Assembly (NCBI GenBank): GCA_030620005.1 | Contig: JAUXAJ010000114.1 | Location: 1-14,044 of the forward strand | Length of the DNA: 14,044 nucleotides | Origin: Promethearchaeota archaeon | Lineage (GTDB): Archaea > Asgardarchaeota > Lokiarchaeia > Sigynarchaeales > SOKP01 | Direction of reading: 5' to 3' | Position numbers and translations under genes: made by a program | In this document: piece by piece, positions 1 through 6,827 of the stretch | Numbering within the stretch: position 1 is the stretch's first letter | Layout of the letters: each line of letters begins with the position of its first letter | Notes under the pieces: model-generated | What the model was told of the DNA's origin: nothing | The model's database searches: none | Seen by the model: the letters and a program-made list of their open reading frames with translations, nothing else

Positions 1-912
1 ACTGGATAGCACGCATCCTAATCCAAAAGGAGTGTCTGACGGAAAGATGATGTATATTGGATAATTCACTCTTTTAGGCAGGCTTTCGTCGAAATAAAAG
101 GCTAAATACACGGGAAGTGTCGTATCTCCCTTAAATTGCTCTATTTCTTTTTTACTAAAATATTTTTTAGGAATGATAACATTCCGCTTTGCAACGAGCC
201 ATTTATTTGTTTTTATTCGCTTGTTTTTTCCCTTTACAAATTTTTCTGAGATGACTATTGACATCAAGGAGGCATTTATTCTCTTGTTTTTGAAATTGAT
301 TTCTTTTTCTATTTTTTTTGAAATTTCAAATTTTTTCTTAGGATATTCAAGTATTATTTTTTTTAAATTTTGTGTAAAGAGTAAATGCGAATATCTGGTT
401 AAATATTCGTCTATCTTATCCAATTTTTTAATATCGTTGGATGATAACCGAGAATGGAAGGGTAATATAAGTCTCGTACCCTCAAAATATGGTTCATGAT
501 TCTCGTTTATTTCTGGATAAAATTCTTCATTCTCATGGTCCATGATGAACCGTAAAAGTGTTTTTCCTGAGTTGTATATCGGTCGATCAGAAACAGAAAA
601 AACTGAAAGTGCCCCGAGATTCATGGCTCCAGTTTTTTCAAAATCTTTACCGCCTAAACACGGTGTCAACAATCTCTCAATATCGTTAGAATCAAAGGGT
701 TTCCCATCGTTTATTACTTCAGCTTTTTTGGGTAGATTTATGTAAAACTTAATAGATTCCGCATCTGCGTCGTCAGCATTTTGAATGAGTTCCCTGACCC
801 ACGTTCTAACGTCGCTATATAGATTCTCAAAGCGATTGGTCGTCTGGTATGCAGGGTATATAATCTTTTTTCTTACCAAATTGCTATTGTTAAATTCTTT
901 TTCCGTTTCCAT
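1..912 (-). CDS. Sacsin/HSP90-like GHKL ATPase, N-terminal part (3' end beyond window)
   Basis: Reading the minus strand from the ATG at 912 gives 304 codons with no stop to the window edge, so the C-terminus is missing. Residues 38-50 (WVRELIQNADDAD) match the N-box of the Bergerat ATP-binding fold, with E41, N45 and D48. Residues 66-73 (VINDGKPF) are the G1 box (D69, G70). Residues 94-111, with NLGALSVFSVSDRP, match the G2 lid region. This order, with 'ELIQNADDA', is typical of the sacsin/HATPase_c_3 branch rather than of MutL or gyrase. Such proteins are often very large and act as chaperone-like or defence-associated ATPases; which applies here cannot be told without the C-terminal domains. 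The start is favoured because a TATA box and a palindrome lie just upstream and a G-rich CGGGGAT sits about 8 bases before it. No partner gene is visible on its side. Confidence 0.85.
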   Translation of the reverse strand, partial: METEKEFNNSNLVRKKIIYPAYQTTNRFENLYSDVRTWVRELIQNADDADAESIKFYINLPKKAEVINDGKPFDSNDIERLLTPCLGGKDFEKTGAMNLGALSVFSVSDRPIYNSGKTLLRFIMDHENEEFYPEINENHEPYFEGTRLILPFHSRLSSNDIKKLDKIDEYLTRYSHLLFTQNLKKIILEYPKKKFEISKKIEKEINFKNKRINASLMSIVISEKFVKGKNKRIKTNKWLVAKRNVIIPKKYFSKKEIEQFKGDTTLPVYLAFYFDESLPKRVNYPIYIIFPSDTPFGLGCVLSS

Positions 913-927
913 TTTAATATCCCCGTG

Positions 928-948
928 AATTATTGAATTTCAATAATT
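928..948. promoter_or_regulatory. Candidate operator: 21-bp palindrome before the ATPase gene
   Basis: Two perfect 10-base arms, AATTATTGAA and TTCAATAATT, flank a single central T. On the minus strand the dyad lies directly downstream of the TATA-like box (948-958) and ends about 15 bases before the ATG at 912, so it covers the expected start site of transcription. This is a usual place for an archaeal repressor to bind. The AT-rich background raises the chance of palindromes, but ten perfect pairs is long. Confidence 0.5.
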
Positions 949-958
949 TTATAAAAAA
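948..958 (-). promoter_or_regulatory. TATA-like box of the ATPase gene
   Basis: The minus strand reads TTTTTTATAAA here, 36-46 bases upstream of the ATG at 912. With the usual archaeal spacing of about 25 bases this puts the transcript start near 925 and leaves a short leader of about 12 bases. Confidence 0.45.
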
Positions 959-1059
959 GATAATGTTTATTAATTTTAAACTTAACTATAATGAAGAATA
1001 ACTCTTAAAACGTAAAGTATTTTCAAATTTTATTTAAAAAATATTGAAAAAAGATTTTA

Positions 1060-1341
1060 TTATCTTTTTAAAACTTTTCGCATTAACCAAATTGGTCCTG
1101 TATGATGGTGTCCCCAGCGTCCCATTCTATCAAAGCGCCTAAAACGTCTTAATATTAATGCAGCACCAATAGCCATTCCAATATCGTCGTCATCTTTATA
1201 ATTTTGAGAAGTTGTCGATGGCGAAGATGTTTGTGCTTGAGAATTTTGATTTTGGAGTTTGTAAGGATTATTCTGTAACATTGAATTAGATAAAGGAATT
1301 GAGTTAGCTTGTAATGTTATTTCGTCGTCAAGTATTTCCAC
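1060..1341 (-). CDS. Small protein with Cys knuckle just upstream, unclear start
   Basis: From the GTG at 1341 the product is 93 residues: a polar Asn/Gln/Ser-rich linker (about 11-49), an acidic DDDD (50-53), a short hydrophobic stretch IGMAIGAALIL (54-64), then a basic, aromatic and His-rich tail (RRFRRFDRMGRWGHHH) ending in RKVLKR. The same frame stays open upstream to a TAA at 1390-1392 and reads AKICPECGVEI across the GTG. That is half a zinc ribbon of the kind that normally starts small archaeal zinc-ribbon proteins, but no ATG, GTG or TTG exists in frame before it. Either the GTG start is right and the knuckle is a relic, or the start uses a rare codon, or an indel hides it. A TATA box at 1393-1407 predicts a transcript start near 1376, upstream of the knuckle, which favours its inclusion. 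Function unknown; membrane or nucleic-acid contact is possible. Confidence 0.55.
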   Translation of the reverse strand: MEILDDEITLQANSIPLSNSMLQNNPYKLQNQNSQAQTSSPSTTSQNYKDDDDIGMAIGAALILRRFRRFDRMGRWGHHHTGPIWLMRKVLKR

Positions 1342-1392
1342 ACCACATTCAGGACAGATTTTTGCTTTGAAGTCTAACGTTCCAAGTTGTTA

Positions 1393-1407
1393 GATTTAAT
1401 TATAAAA
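1393..1407 (-). promoter_or_regulatory. TATA-like box of the Cys-knuckle gene
   Basis: The minus strand reads TTTTATAATTAAATC. Archaeal spacing would start the transcript near 1376, which is 35 bases before the GTG at 1341 and just ahead of the CPECG codons. Confidence 0.4.
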
Positions 1408-1430
1408 TTACAATAAACGCTCACACACCT

Positions 1431-1443
1431 TATTTTTAAATAT
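1431..1443 (+). promoter_or_regulatory. TATA-like box of the slippery-site gene
   Basis: TATTTTTAAATAT-like A/T tract centred about 23 bases before the ATG at 1459. This is the spacing of a leaderless archaeal gene and supports 1459 as the true start of the interrupted gene downstream. Confidence 0.45.
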
Positions 1444-1458
1444 TGGCGAAGAATAACC

Positions 1459-1787
1459 ATGATAAGACTAAAATATCTTCGAGATGAAAAAAAGTTTCGA
1501 AAGGGTTTGCTAAAAGAAAATATCCTAATCCATTTTTAGATATTAATCCAGGATTTGAACAAATACATCATGTAGTTAAAAAAGATAAAACATCAAGCTT
1601 TACTTCGGATAATGATCCAACGGAAGTTAGAGAAAATTGCATGGAAATAATTAAAGAAATACACGAAACTCTTTCAAATTGCCAAAATTTAACTAATAAA
1701 CAAAAGTTAGGTTATTGTAATAGCGAACGACATTTTATGAAATTATATTTAAGAGAATATATTATATCGAAAGAAATTAACCAATAA
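1459..1787 (+). pseudogene. Small unknown gene, two frames joined at A_AAA_AAG
   Basis: The ATG at 1459 opens 26 codons ending at TAG 1537-1539. A second frame, one base back, is open from 1488 to TAA 1785-1787 but has no ATG before 1641. Both share the A-run 1487-1493. In the first frame the codons GAA AAA AAG contain A_AAA_AAG, the classic -1 slippery heptamer. Slipping there, or adding one A, joins MIRLKYLRDEKK to VSKGFAKRKYPNPFLD and gives one 109-residue protein. The joined product is basic at the N-terminus and more mixed later (KEIHETLSNC, SERHFMKLYLREYI), soluble-looking, with no recognised family. The upstream TATA box favours the start at 1459. A programmed shift, a decayed gene and a homopolymer sequencing error all remain possible. 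It ends 13 bases from the convergent gene at 1801. Confidence 0.45.
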
Positions 1788-1800
1788 ATGAATTTCAACT

Positions 1801-3321
1801 TTATTCGCGTTTATTAATGGTTGTTTTTTTCAATTCAAATTTTTTTATTCTTGAACAAGTTGAAGCAATAAGAATTCCTAAACATAGTAATACAAGTATT
1901 TTTTCGATGCGATAGAAAGGTAAGTTGAGTCCAATTACGCCTGGATTATAAGTTTTTAAAATAATTTCCCAATTGATACTTAAAAACCATTCGATACGAA
2001 AATTTGACGCGCAAGTGATAATTGGCATGCCGTAAAAGTGTCCGATTAACGCAAACATGTATAAATTCATTAAGCTAAAAAAAAATACGATTATCCCTAA
2101 AAAAAGATTAATTTTCACTTTACTCTTCTTAGATTTTCCACGTCCAATCATAGTTATATTGGCAAATCCAAAGGCTAATAGTGGAAGGCATTCAATCAAG
2201 CCTCTCATCCCAAACGAACATCCTGCCGCTGGAGAATACCAGATTGCCCACAAATAACTTTGGAGTAAAAAACCTAATAATAGTACAAACCCGTCAGATT
2301 TACTCAACTTAATTAACACAAAGAACAACAGTAATCCAATAATGAAAATGACGGATATCGGATGCCAAACAAAAAACCCATGCTGTCCAAACCATACTTC
2401 TCGAAAGCTTGGAGTTAAAGGAGTGAATTTAGAAATGTCATGAACCGTAGAAATTGGGACTCCAAATTGCACCCACCACGCAATTAGTTGAGGTGAAAAT
2501 GCTATTAAAAAGCCCAATACCGCTAATGATATGCTGGTTAATAGAGATTTAAGAAAAATAGATAAAGTGTATTCTTTTATCCAATGTGTTATTGTTTTTT
2601 GGATTTGAGGCAAAAAAAACACGGAAAAGAGGATATTTTGCCAACGCACTAAGGAAGCAATTCCTAAAGTGAAAAATATCCACCAAACTTGTTTGTAATT
2701 TAACCTTTCGTGCCATTTTACCCAAAAATACATGACGATGGATATCGTAAAAAAAGAGATAGCGTGAGCCATTAAAGGACGGTCAAAAACGTAAAATAGT
2801 AATGGAGTACATAAAAAAACGGCAACTTGAACTAATTTAGGAGAGAATTTTTGTAAATAATATTTGTTGAGAGCAATTCCTAGAATTTTTAGTCCTAAAT
2901 AAGTGTAAAACAAAGTTCCTAGATTTACTAAACATATGTTATAATAAAAAACTTGCATGTATTCGGGGTAAAAACCGGTAATGGAATGGTACACGCACAC
3001 GCCCGGGTCATAAATTAAGTGACCTATAAGGTAAAAAGGGGCCCAAAATATTGCTGGACCGATAGACCATTCGTTTGGTTTTTCTCTTATAGGTAACGGA
3101 AAATTTTTCAAATTATTGTAAATGTCAAGGTCCCCATCTTCAAAGATGGATATCAATTGCGCGAAATAATACAATCCATCAAATGAATAAAAGGTAGAAC
3201 CGTGGTAAATTACGAAGCAACACAATAAGTAAAAGATTTCAATAAAATAGTCGTTTAAAAAAGATTTAAATTTCATTAAAATGGGATTGGAAAGAAGTAA
3301 TGCTTTCTTTTCAAGTATCAT
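1801..3321 (-). CDS. Polytopic membrane protein, GT-C glycosyltransferase-like
   Basis: 506 residues with about ten or more hydrophobic segments, among them 26-40, 86-103, 123-150, 164-180, 186-201, 212-236, 257-285, 317-338, 343-361, 378-391, 403-427 and 474-488. The first extracytoplasmic loop carries the acidic motif SFDGLYYFAQL (46-56) and EDGDLDIYNN (61-70), followed by EWSIGPAIFWAPFYLIGH. This is the pattern of GT-C fold enzymes that use polyprenyl-phosphate sugars, where a loop-1 Asp is catalytic. GMRGLIECLPLLAFGFA (371-387) matches a conserved late segment of uncharacterised members. The likely role is sugar transfer at the membrane to lipid or protein; donor and acceptor are unknown. 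ATG 3321 gives the longest product; M16 (ATG at 3276) is an alternative placing the first helix nearer the N-terminus. It is divergent from the GH1 gene, with 100 bases between them. Confidence 0.65.
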   Translation of the reverse strand: MILEKKALLLSNPILMKFKSFLNDYFIEIFYLLCCFVIYHGSTFYSFDGLYYFAQLISIFEDGDLDIYNNLKNFPLPIREKPNEWSIGPAIFWAPFYLIGHLIYDPGVCVYHSITGFYPEYMQVFYYNICLVNLGTLFYTYLGLKILGIALNKYYLQKFSPKLVQVAVFLCTPLLFYVFDRPLMAHAISFFTISIVMYFWVKWHERLNYKQVWWIFFTLGIASLVRWQNILFSVFFLPQIQKTITHWIKEYTLSIFLKSLLTSISLAVLGFLIAFSPQLIAWWVQFGVPISTVHDISKFTPLTPSFREVWFGQHGFFVWHPISVIFIIGLLLFFVLIKLSKSDGFVLLLGFLLQSYLWAIWYSPAAGCSFGMRGLIECLPLLAFGFANITMIGRGKSKKSKVKINLFLGIIVFFFSLMNLYMFALIGHFYGMPIITCASNFRIEWFLSINWEIILKTYNPGVIGLNLPFYRIEKILVLLCLGILIASTCSRIKKFELKKTTINKRE

Positions 3322-3389
3322 GTTAAATAGTCAATAGGAGTATCGAACAAAAATTTTTCTAAACTAACGCATTTATTATTCAAAAAACT

Positions 3390-3397
3390 AAATATAA
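3390..3397 (+). promoter_or_regulatory. TATA box of the GH1 gene
   Basis: AAATATAA is centred about 28 bases before the ATG at 3422 and no Shine-Dalgarno sequence precedes that ATG. This fits a leaderless archaeal promoter. Confidence 0.5.
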
Positions 3398-3399
3398 TA

Positions 3400-3420
3400 A
3401 TCAAAAATTTGATGATCAAA
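3400..3420. promoter_or_regulatory. Candidate operator: three alternating half-sites before GH1
   Basis: ATCAAA (3400-3405), TTTGAT (3408-3413) and ATCAAA (3415-3420) alternate in orientation. They form two overlapping dyads, one with a 2-base and one with a 1-base spacer. The block fills the gap between the TATA box and the ATG at 3422, so a bound protein would cover the transcript start. A sugar-responsive repressor would be the natural candidate, but no regulator gene lies nearby. Confidence 0.4.
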
Positions 3421-3421
3421 T

Positions 3422-4786
3422 ATGAAAAAAGTGAGTTTTCCTGAAGGGTTTCAATGGGGTGCAGCTACATCCAGTTATCAAATAGAAGGAGCGTGGAATG
3501 AGGACGGGAAAGGCAAAAGCATGTGGGATAAAATTTCACACGATACTGGATTTATAAAAAATGACGATACTGGAGATGTTGCATGCGACCATTATCATCG
3601 GTATAAGGACGATATTCAGTTAATGAAAGAGATTGGACTTAATGCTTACCGTTTCTCCATATCTTGGCCTCGCATTTTTCCAACTGGTAAAGGCAGAATT
3701 AACTCCAAAGGCGTTAAATTTTACGATAACTTGGTAAATGAACTATTAGAAAATGAAATAGAACCGGTCGTGACCCTATACCACTGGGATTTGCCTGCTG
3801 CATTAAATGAAATTGGGGCGTGGGAAAGCCGCGAGGTCGTCGATGCTTACGTGGAATACGCAAATTTTATGTTTAATCATTTCGGTGACCGCGTGAAAAT
3901 GTGGATTACATTTAACGAGCCAATGATTTTCACGTACTTCTTTTATTTTGGAGGTTTCTACGGCAAAAGAGGTGATATCGAAGGAGGTGTGAGAGCGTCT
4001 CATTTGGTTAATGTAGCACACGCGAAAGCTATAGGTGCTTATCGTTCGTCTGAACACTCCGATGGTCAGATAGGCATCACGCTAAATTTAAGTCAGGTAT
4101 ACCCCGAAACTGAATCTTCTTTAGATAAAACCGCTGCAACCACCGTTCACGCTTTAATTAACCGCTGGTTTTTAGACCCTGTATTTAAAGCATCGTATCC
4201 ACCTGAAAGCTTAAAATTTTTTCAGGAGAGATTTGATTTATCCTTAATTACCAAAGAAGATTTAACTTTGCTCAAAAAAAATCCAATGGATTTCTTAGGA
4301 ATCAATAATTATTCGTGTAGAAGAATTAGTATCAAGAGATCCGAAGATCTCACTAATTTGGGAAAATTATTAATGCCAAGTAGGAAAAAAAAGGGTGTAG
4401 AAGTTTCTGAAATGGGTTGGGAAGTATGTCCCGATGGATTATACGATCTATTAAAGTTGGTAGATGAAGACTATAACCATCCCCTTATCTATATTACGGA
4501 AAACGGAATGGCGTGTAAAGACGATAAAATAGTTGGTGGCATGGTGCAAGACGATGATCGACTAAACTATCTCAAGCGCTATTTTGAAGCGGCAAATAGG
4601 GCAATCAAGGAAGGAGTAAAATTAAAGGGGTACTTTGTGTGGTCGTTGATGGATAATTTTGAGTGGATTGAGGGATACTCTAAAAAATTTGGATTAATTA
4701 AAATAAATTACGACACTCAAGAGAGGATTTGGAAAAAATCTGCAATGTGGTATCGTGATGTGATTACGGCGAACGGTTTTGATTGA
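3422..4786 (+). CDS. Beta-glucosidase/beta-glycosidase, GH1
   Basis: A complete 454-residue family GH1 enzyme. It opens with FPEGFQWGAATSSYQIEGAW (6-25), where Q20 binds the glycone. YHWDLP (120-125) supplies H121 and W122. TFNEP (163-167) holds the acid/base E166, and ITENG (358-362) holds the nucleophile E360. NNY (295-297) and VWSLMDNFEW (406-415), with W407, E414 and W415, complete the sugar site. All retaining-mechanism residues are present. There is no signal peptide, so it should act in the cytosol, releasing glucose or a related sugar from beta-glycosides or phosphate-free oligosaccharides. Substrate cannot be fixed from sequence: E414/W415 fits unphosphorylated sugars, not the 6-phospho subgroup. 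The loop after the acid/base (FGGFYGKRGDIEGG) lacks the common 'APG' and may shape the aglycone site. No transporter is next to it. Confidence 0.95.
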   Translation: MKKVSFPEGFQWGAATSSYQIEGAWNEDGKGKSMWDKISHDTGFIKNDDTGDVACDHYHRYKDDIQLMKEIGLNAYRFSISWPRIFPTGKGRINSKGVKFYDNLVNELLENEIEPVVTLYHWDLPAALNEIGAWESREVVDAYVEYANFMFNHFGDRVKMWITFNEPMIFTYFFYFGGFYGKRGDIEGGVRASHLVNVAHAKAIGAYRSSEHSDGQIGITLNLSQVYPETESSLDKTAATTVHALINRWFLDPVFKASYPPESLKFFQERFDLSLITKEDLTLLKKNPMDFLGINNYSCRRISIKRSEDLTNLGKLLMPSRKKKGVEVSEMGWEVCPDGLYDLLKLVDEDYNHPLIYITENGMACKDDKIVGGMVQDDDRLNYLKRYFEAANRAIKEGVKLKGYFVWSLMDNFEWIEGYSKKFGLIKINYDTQERIWKKSAMWYRDVITANGFD

Positions 4787-4870
4787 AACACGATGAAACA
4801 CGTAATCTATAGAACTATAATGAAAAAAAATGTGTTTGAAAATGGTTGAAAAATGAAATATTTATTAATC

Positions 4871-4879
4871 TTAAAAATA
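4871..4879 (+). promoter_or_regulatory. TATA-like box of the acyl-CoA synthetase gene
   Basis: TTAAAAATA lies 23-31 bases before the ATG at 4902, in a region almost free of G and C. The spacing suits a leaderless start, but the surrounding A/T richness makes the exact box uncertain. Confidence 0.35.
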
Positions 4880-4901
4880 AAAATTATAATAAAATCATAA
4901 T

Positions 4902-6614
4902 ATGGTGTTTTTAAAAGTGAAAGATTATTCGAATTGGGAACCTGAATTAGTTTTAGACGAGGAATCTCAATGGGTTGAAAAAAATAGACCTTGGTTCAAA
5001 CATCGCGCACCAGATGTGCCAAGATCAATAAAATTTGATCCTATTCCGGTCCATGAAGCCTTAAGATTAGCTGCAGAAAAATATCCAAATAATGTGTGCG
5101 TATATCATAAACCTACTGATAAAAAATACACGTACAGAGAGTTTTTAAAAATTTCTGATAAGATTGCTAATGCATTACACGAGTTGGGTGTGAGAAAAGA
5201 AGATTCTGTCGGAATAATGTCGGCAAATGCGCCCGAATTTCTGTTTTGCTGTATGGGAATAATGGAAACTGGTGCTTCTGTAGCACCCATTAATTCTCTT
5301 CTTAAAGAAACAGATGTAGTTCATATAATCCGCGAAGCTGGTCATATAAAAACCGTCTTTTGCCACAAAAATAATTGGAGCGTCATTAGAAGGGCTAGAA
5401 AAAAAATTGCCATTGAAAATGTAATTTTAATTGGTGCTGAAGAAGCCAAACAAGATACCATCACGCTTGAAGAATTTATCAATGGTAAAGCCCCTAAAGC
5501 CCCTGATGTCGATATAGACTCCGATAACGATGTTGCTGCGCTACTATTTACGGGTGGTACCACGGGCTTGCCAAAGGGTGTCATGTTAACCCATAGCAAT
5601 TTAATACACGATGCCCTCTCGGTCATATATAACAGTAAAGACCGTGAGGAAGCTGAAGCACAATTAGGTACTGCTGTAGTTTTAACCATCTTACCTTTAT
5701 GTCATTCTTTCGGCTTCCAAGTATTATTAATTTCAACATTGATAGGTGCGATGCTCGTGATGTTTTCTTCTTTCAATGCTCCTGAAGTTTTAGAAGCGAT
5801 TGAATATTATAAAGTCAAGACATTTACAGGCGTTCCAATAATGTATCAAATGCTTATTAATCATCCAGACTTTACAGAGCGAGATCTTTCTAGCATAGAA
5901 AGTTCAGGTGCGGGTTCAGCAGCACTACCACTGGTGCTTGCTAACAAATGGCGTGAAGTTGTGGGACTCGAAGTCGGTCAAGGTTTTGGTCTTACGGAAT
6001 CCTCGCCAATCACGCACATGCAACCAAATTGGCTCCCAGAAATCAGACCCGCAAGTATAGGCGTTCCAATTGTAGATACGGATGCAAAAATCGTGAATCA
6101 GGAAACCTTAGAAGAACTTAAGGTTGGAGAAATAGGAGAATTATTAATTAGAGGGCCTCAAGTTATGAAAGGATATTGGAAACATCCTGAAGCTACGGAA
6201 AAAACCATTGTCGACGGCTGGTTAAGAACTGGCGATCTTGCTAGAATGGATGAAGATGGTTATTTCTATATCGAAGGTCGTGCTAAGGACATGCTTAAAT
6301 ATAAGGGATACAAAATTCTCCCAAGTGAGGTCGAGGAAAAATTATATCAACACCCTGCCGTCTTAGAAGCTGGCGTAATTGGAGTACCAGACCCTAATAT
6401 TGGCGAAACTATCAAGGCTTACGTGGTTCTTAAAGAAGAGTATAGGGACGGAAAAATTACTGAGCGAGACATTATTGAATGGTCAAAAGAAAGATTAGCT
6501 TCTTACAAATATCCTCGTCAAGTCGAATTTTTGAGAGCCTTACCAAGAACCGCAGTAGGGAAGATATTTCGAAGGAAATTGAGGGAAAAGCACTTACAAA
6601 CGCATCCAAGTTAA
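4902..6614 (+). CDS. AMP-forming long-chain acyl-CoA synthetase (fatty acid-CoA ligase)
   Basis: 570 residues, the usual length for the ANL superfamily. Core motifs appear in order: the phosphate loop LLFTGGTTGLPKG (214-226), GQGFGLTESSP (359-369) for adenine and the Mg-binding Glu, TGDLARMDEDGYFYIEGR (443-460) with D445 for the ribose, the hinge region KDMLKYKGYKILPSEVE (462-478), and PRTAVGKIFRRKL (548-560) with the catalytic K554. The enzyme activates a carboxylic acid with ATP and joins it to CoA, giving AMP and pyrophosphate. The overall pattern is closest to medium- and long-chain fatty acid ligases; chain length cannot be read from the sequence. There is no membrane segment. It stands alone on the + strand, followed by T-rich tracts and a convergent iron-sulfur gene. 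It could feed acyl-CoA to, or receive acids from, the aldehyde dehydrogenase cluster further on. Confidence 0.92.
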   Translation: MVFLKVKDYSNWEPELVLDEESQWVEKNRPWFKHRAPDVPRSIKFDPIPVHEALRLAAEKYPNNVCVYHKPTDKKYTYREFLKISDKIANALHELGVRKEDSVGIMSANAPEFLFCCMGIMETGASVAPINSLLKETDVVHIIREAGHIKTVFCHKNNWSVIRRARKKIAIENVILIGAEEAKQDTITLEEFINGKAPKAPDVDIDSDNDVAALLFTGGTTGLPKGVMLTHSNLIHDALSVIYNSKDREEAEAQLGTAVVLTILPLCHSFGFQVLLISTLIGAMLVMFSSFNAPEVLEAIEYYKVKTFTGVPIMYQMLINHPDFTERDLSSIESSGAGSAALPLVLANKWREVVGLEVGQGFGLTESSPITHMQPNWLPEIRPASIGVPIVDTDAKIVNQETLEELKVGEIGELLIRGPQVMKGYWKHPEATEKTIVDGWLRTGDLARMDEDGYFYIEGRAKDMLKYKGYKILPSEVEEKLYQHPAVLEAGVIGVPDPNIGETIKAYVVLKEEYRDGKITERDIIEWSKERLASYKYPRQVEFLRALPRTAVGKIFRRKLREKHLQTHPS

Positions 6615-6640
6615 TTTTTACTTTTTTTTTTAATTTTTTA
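6615..6640 (+). terminator. T-rich archaeal-type terminator
   Basis: Right after the TAA at 6612-6614 come three T tracts: 6615-6619, ten Ts at 6622-6631, and 6634-6639. No stem-loop precedes them. This is how archaeal RNA polymerase commonly ends transcripts. The rest of the gap to 6827 is plain AT-rich sequence in which nothing else is seen. Confidence 0.55.
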
Positions 6641-6827
6641 TTAAAGAATTAGATTAATTGTTATATTTTTTGTAGAAGAATTTAATTTTTAAAAACATTC
6701 AATTATAACAGGTGTTAAACTAATCTTTTATAGTGAAAATTTTTATCTTACAAAAAACTTAACACTTAGTCAAGAAATATCCAAAATAAGGAAAATTTTA
6801 ATATTTTATAAAAGTCAATTAATTTAA

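Noticed and set aside
173..745. Two + strand open frames (108 and 67 codons)
   Set aside because: They are antisense to the ATPase gene, whose minus-strand frame shows clear family motifs throughout this stretch.
4785..4802. Direct repeat GAAACACG, two copies ten bases apart after the GH1 gene
   Set aside because: Only two short copies, the first overlapping the stop codon; no array or target-site context.
5105..5689. Three minus-strand frames within the acyl-CoA synthetase
   Set aside because: Antisense shadows of a gene with all ANL motifs in order.
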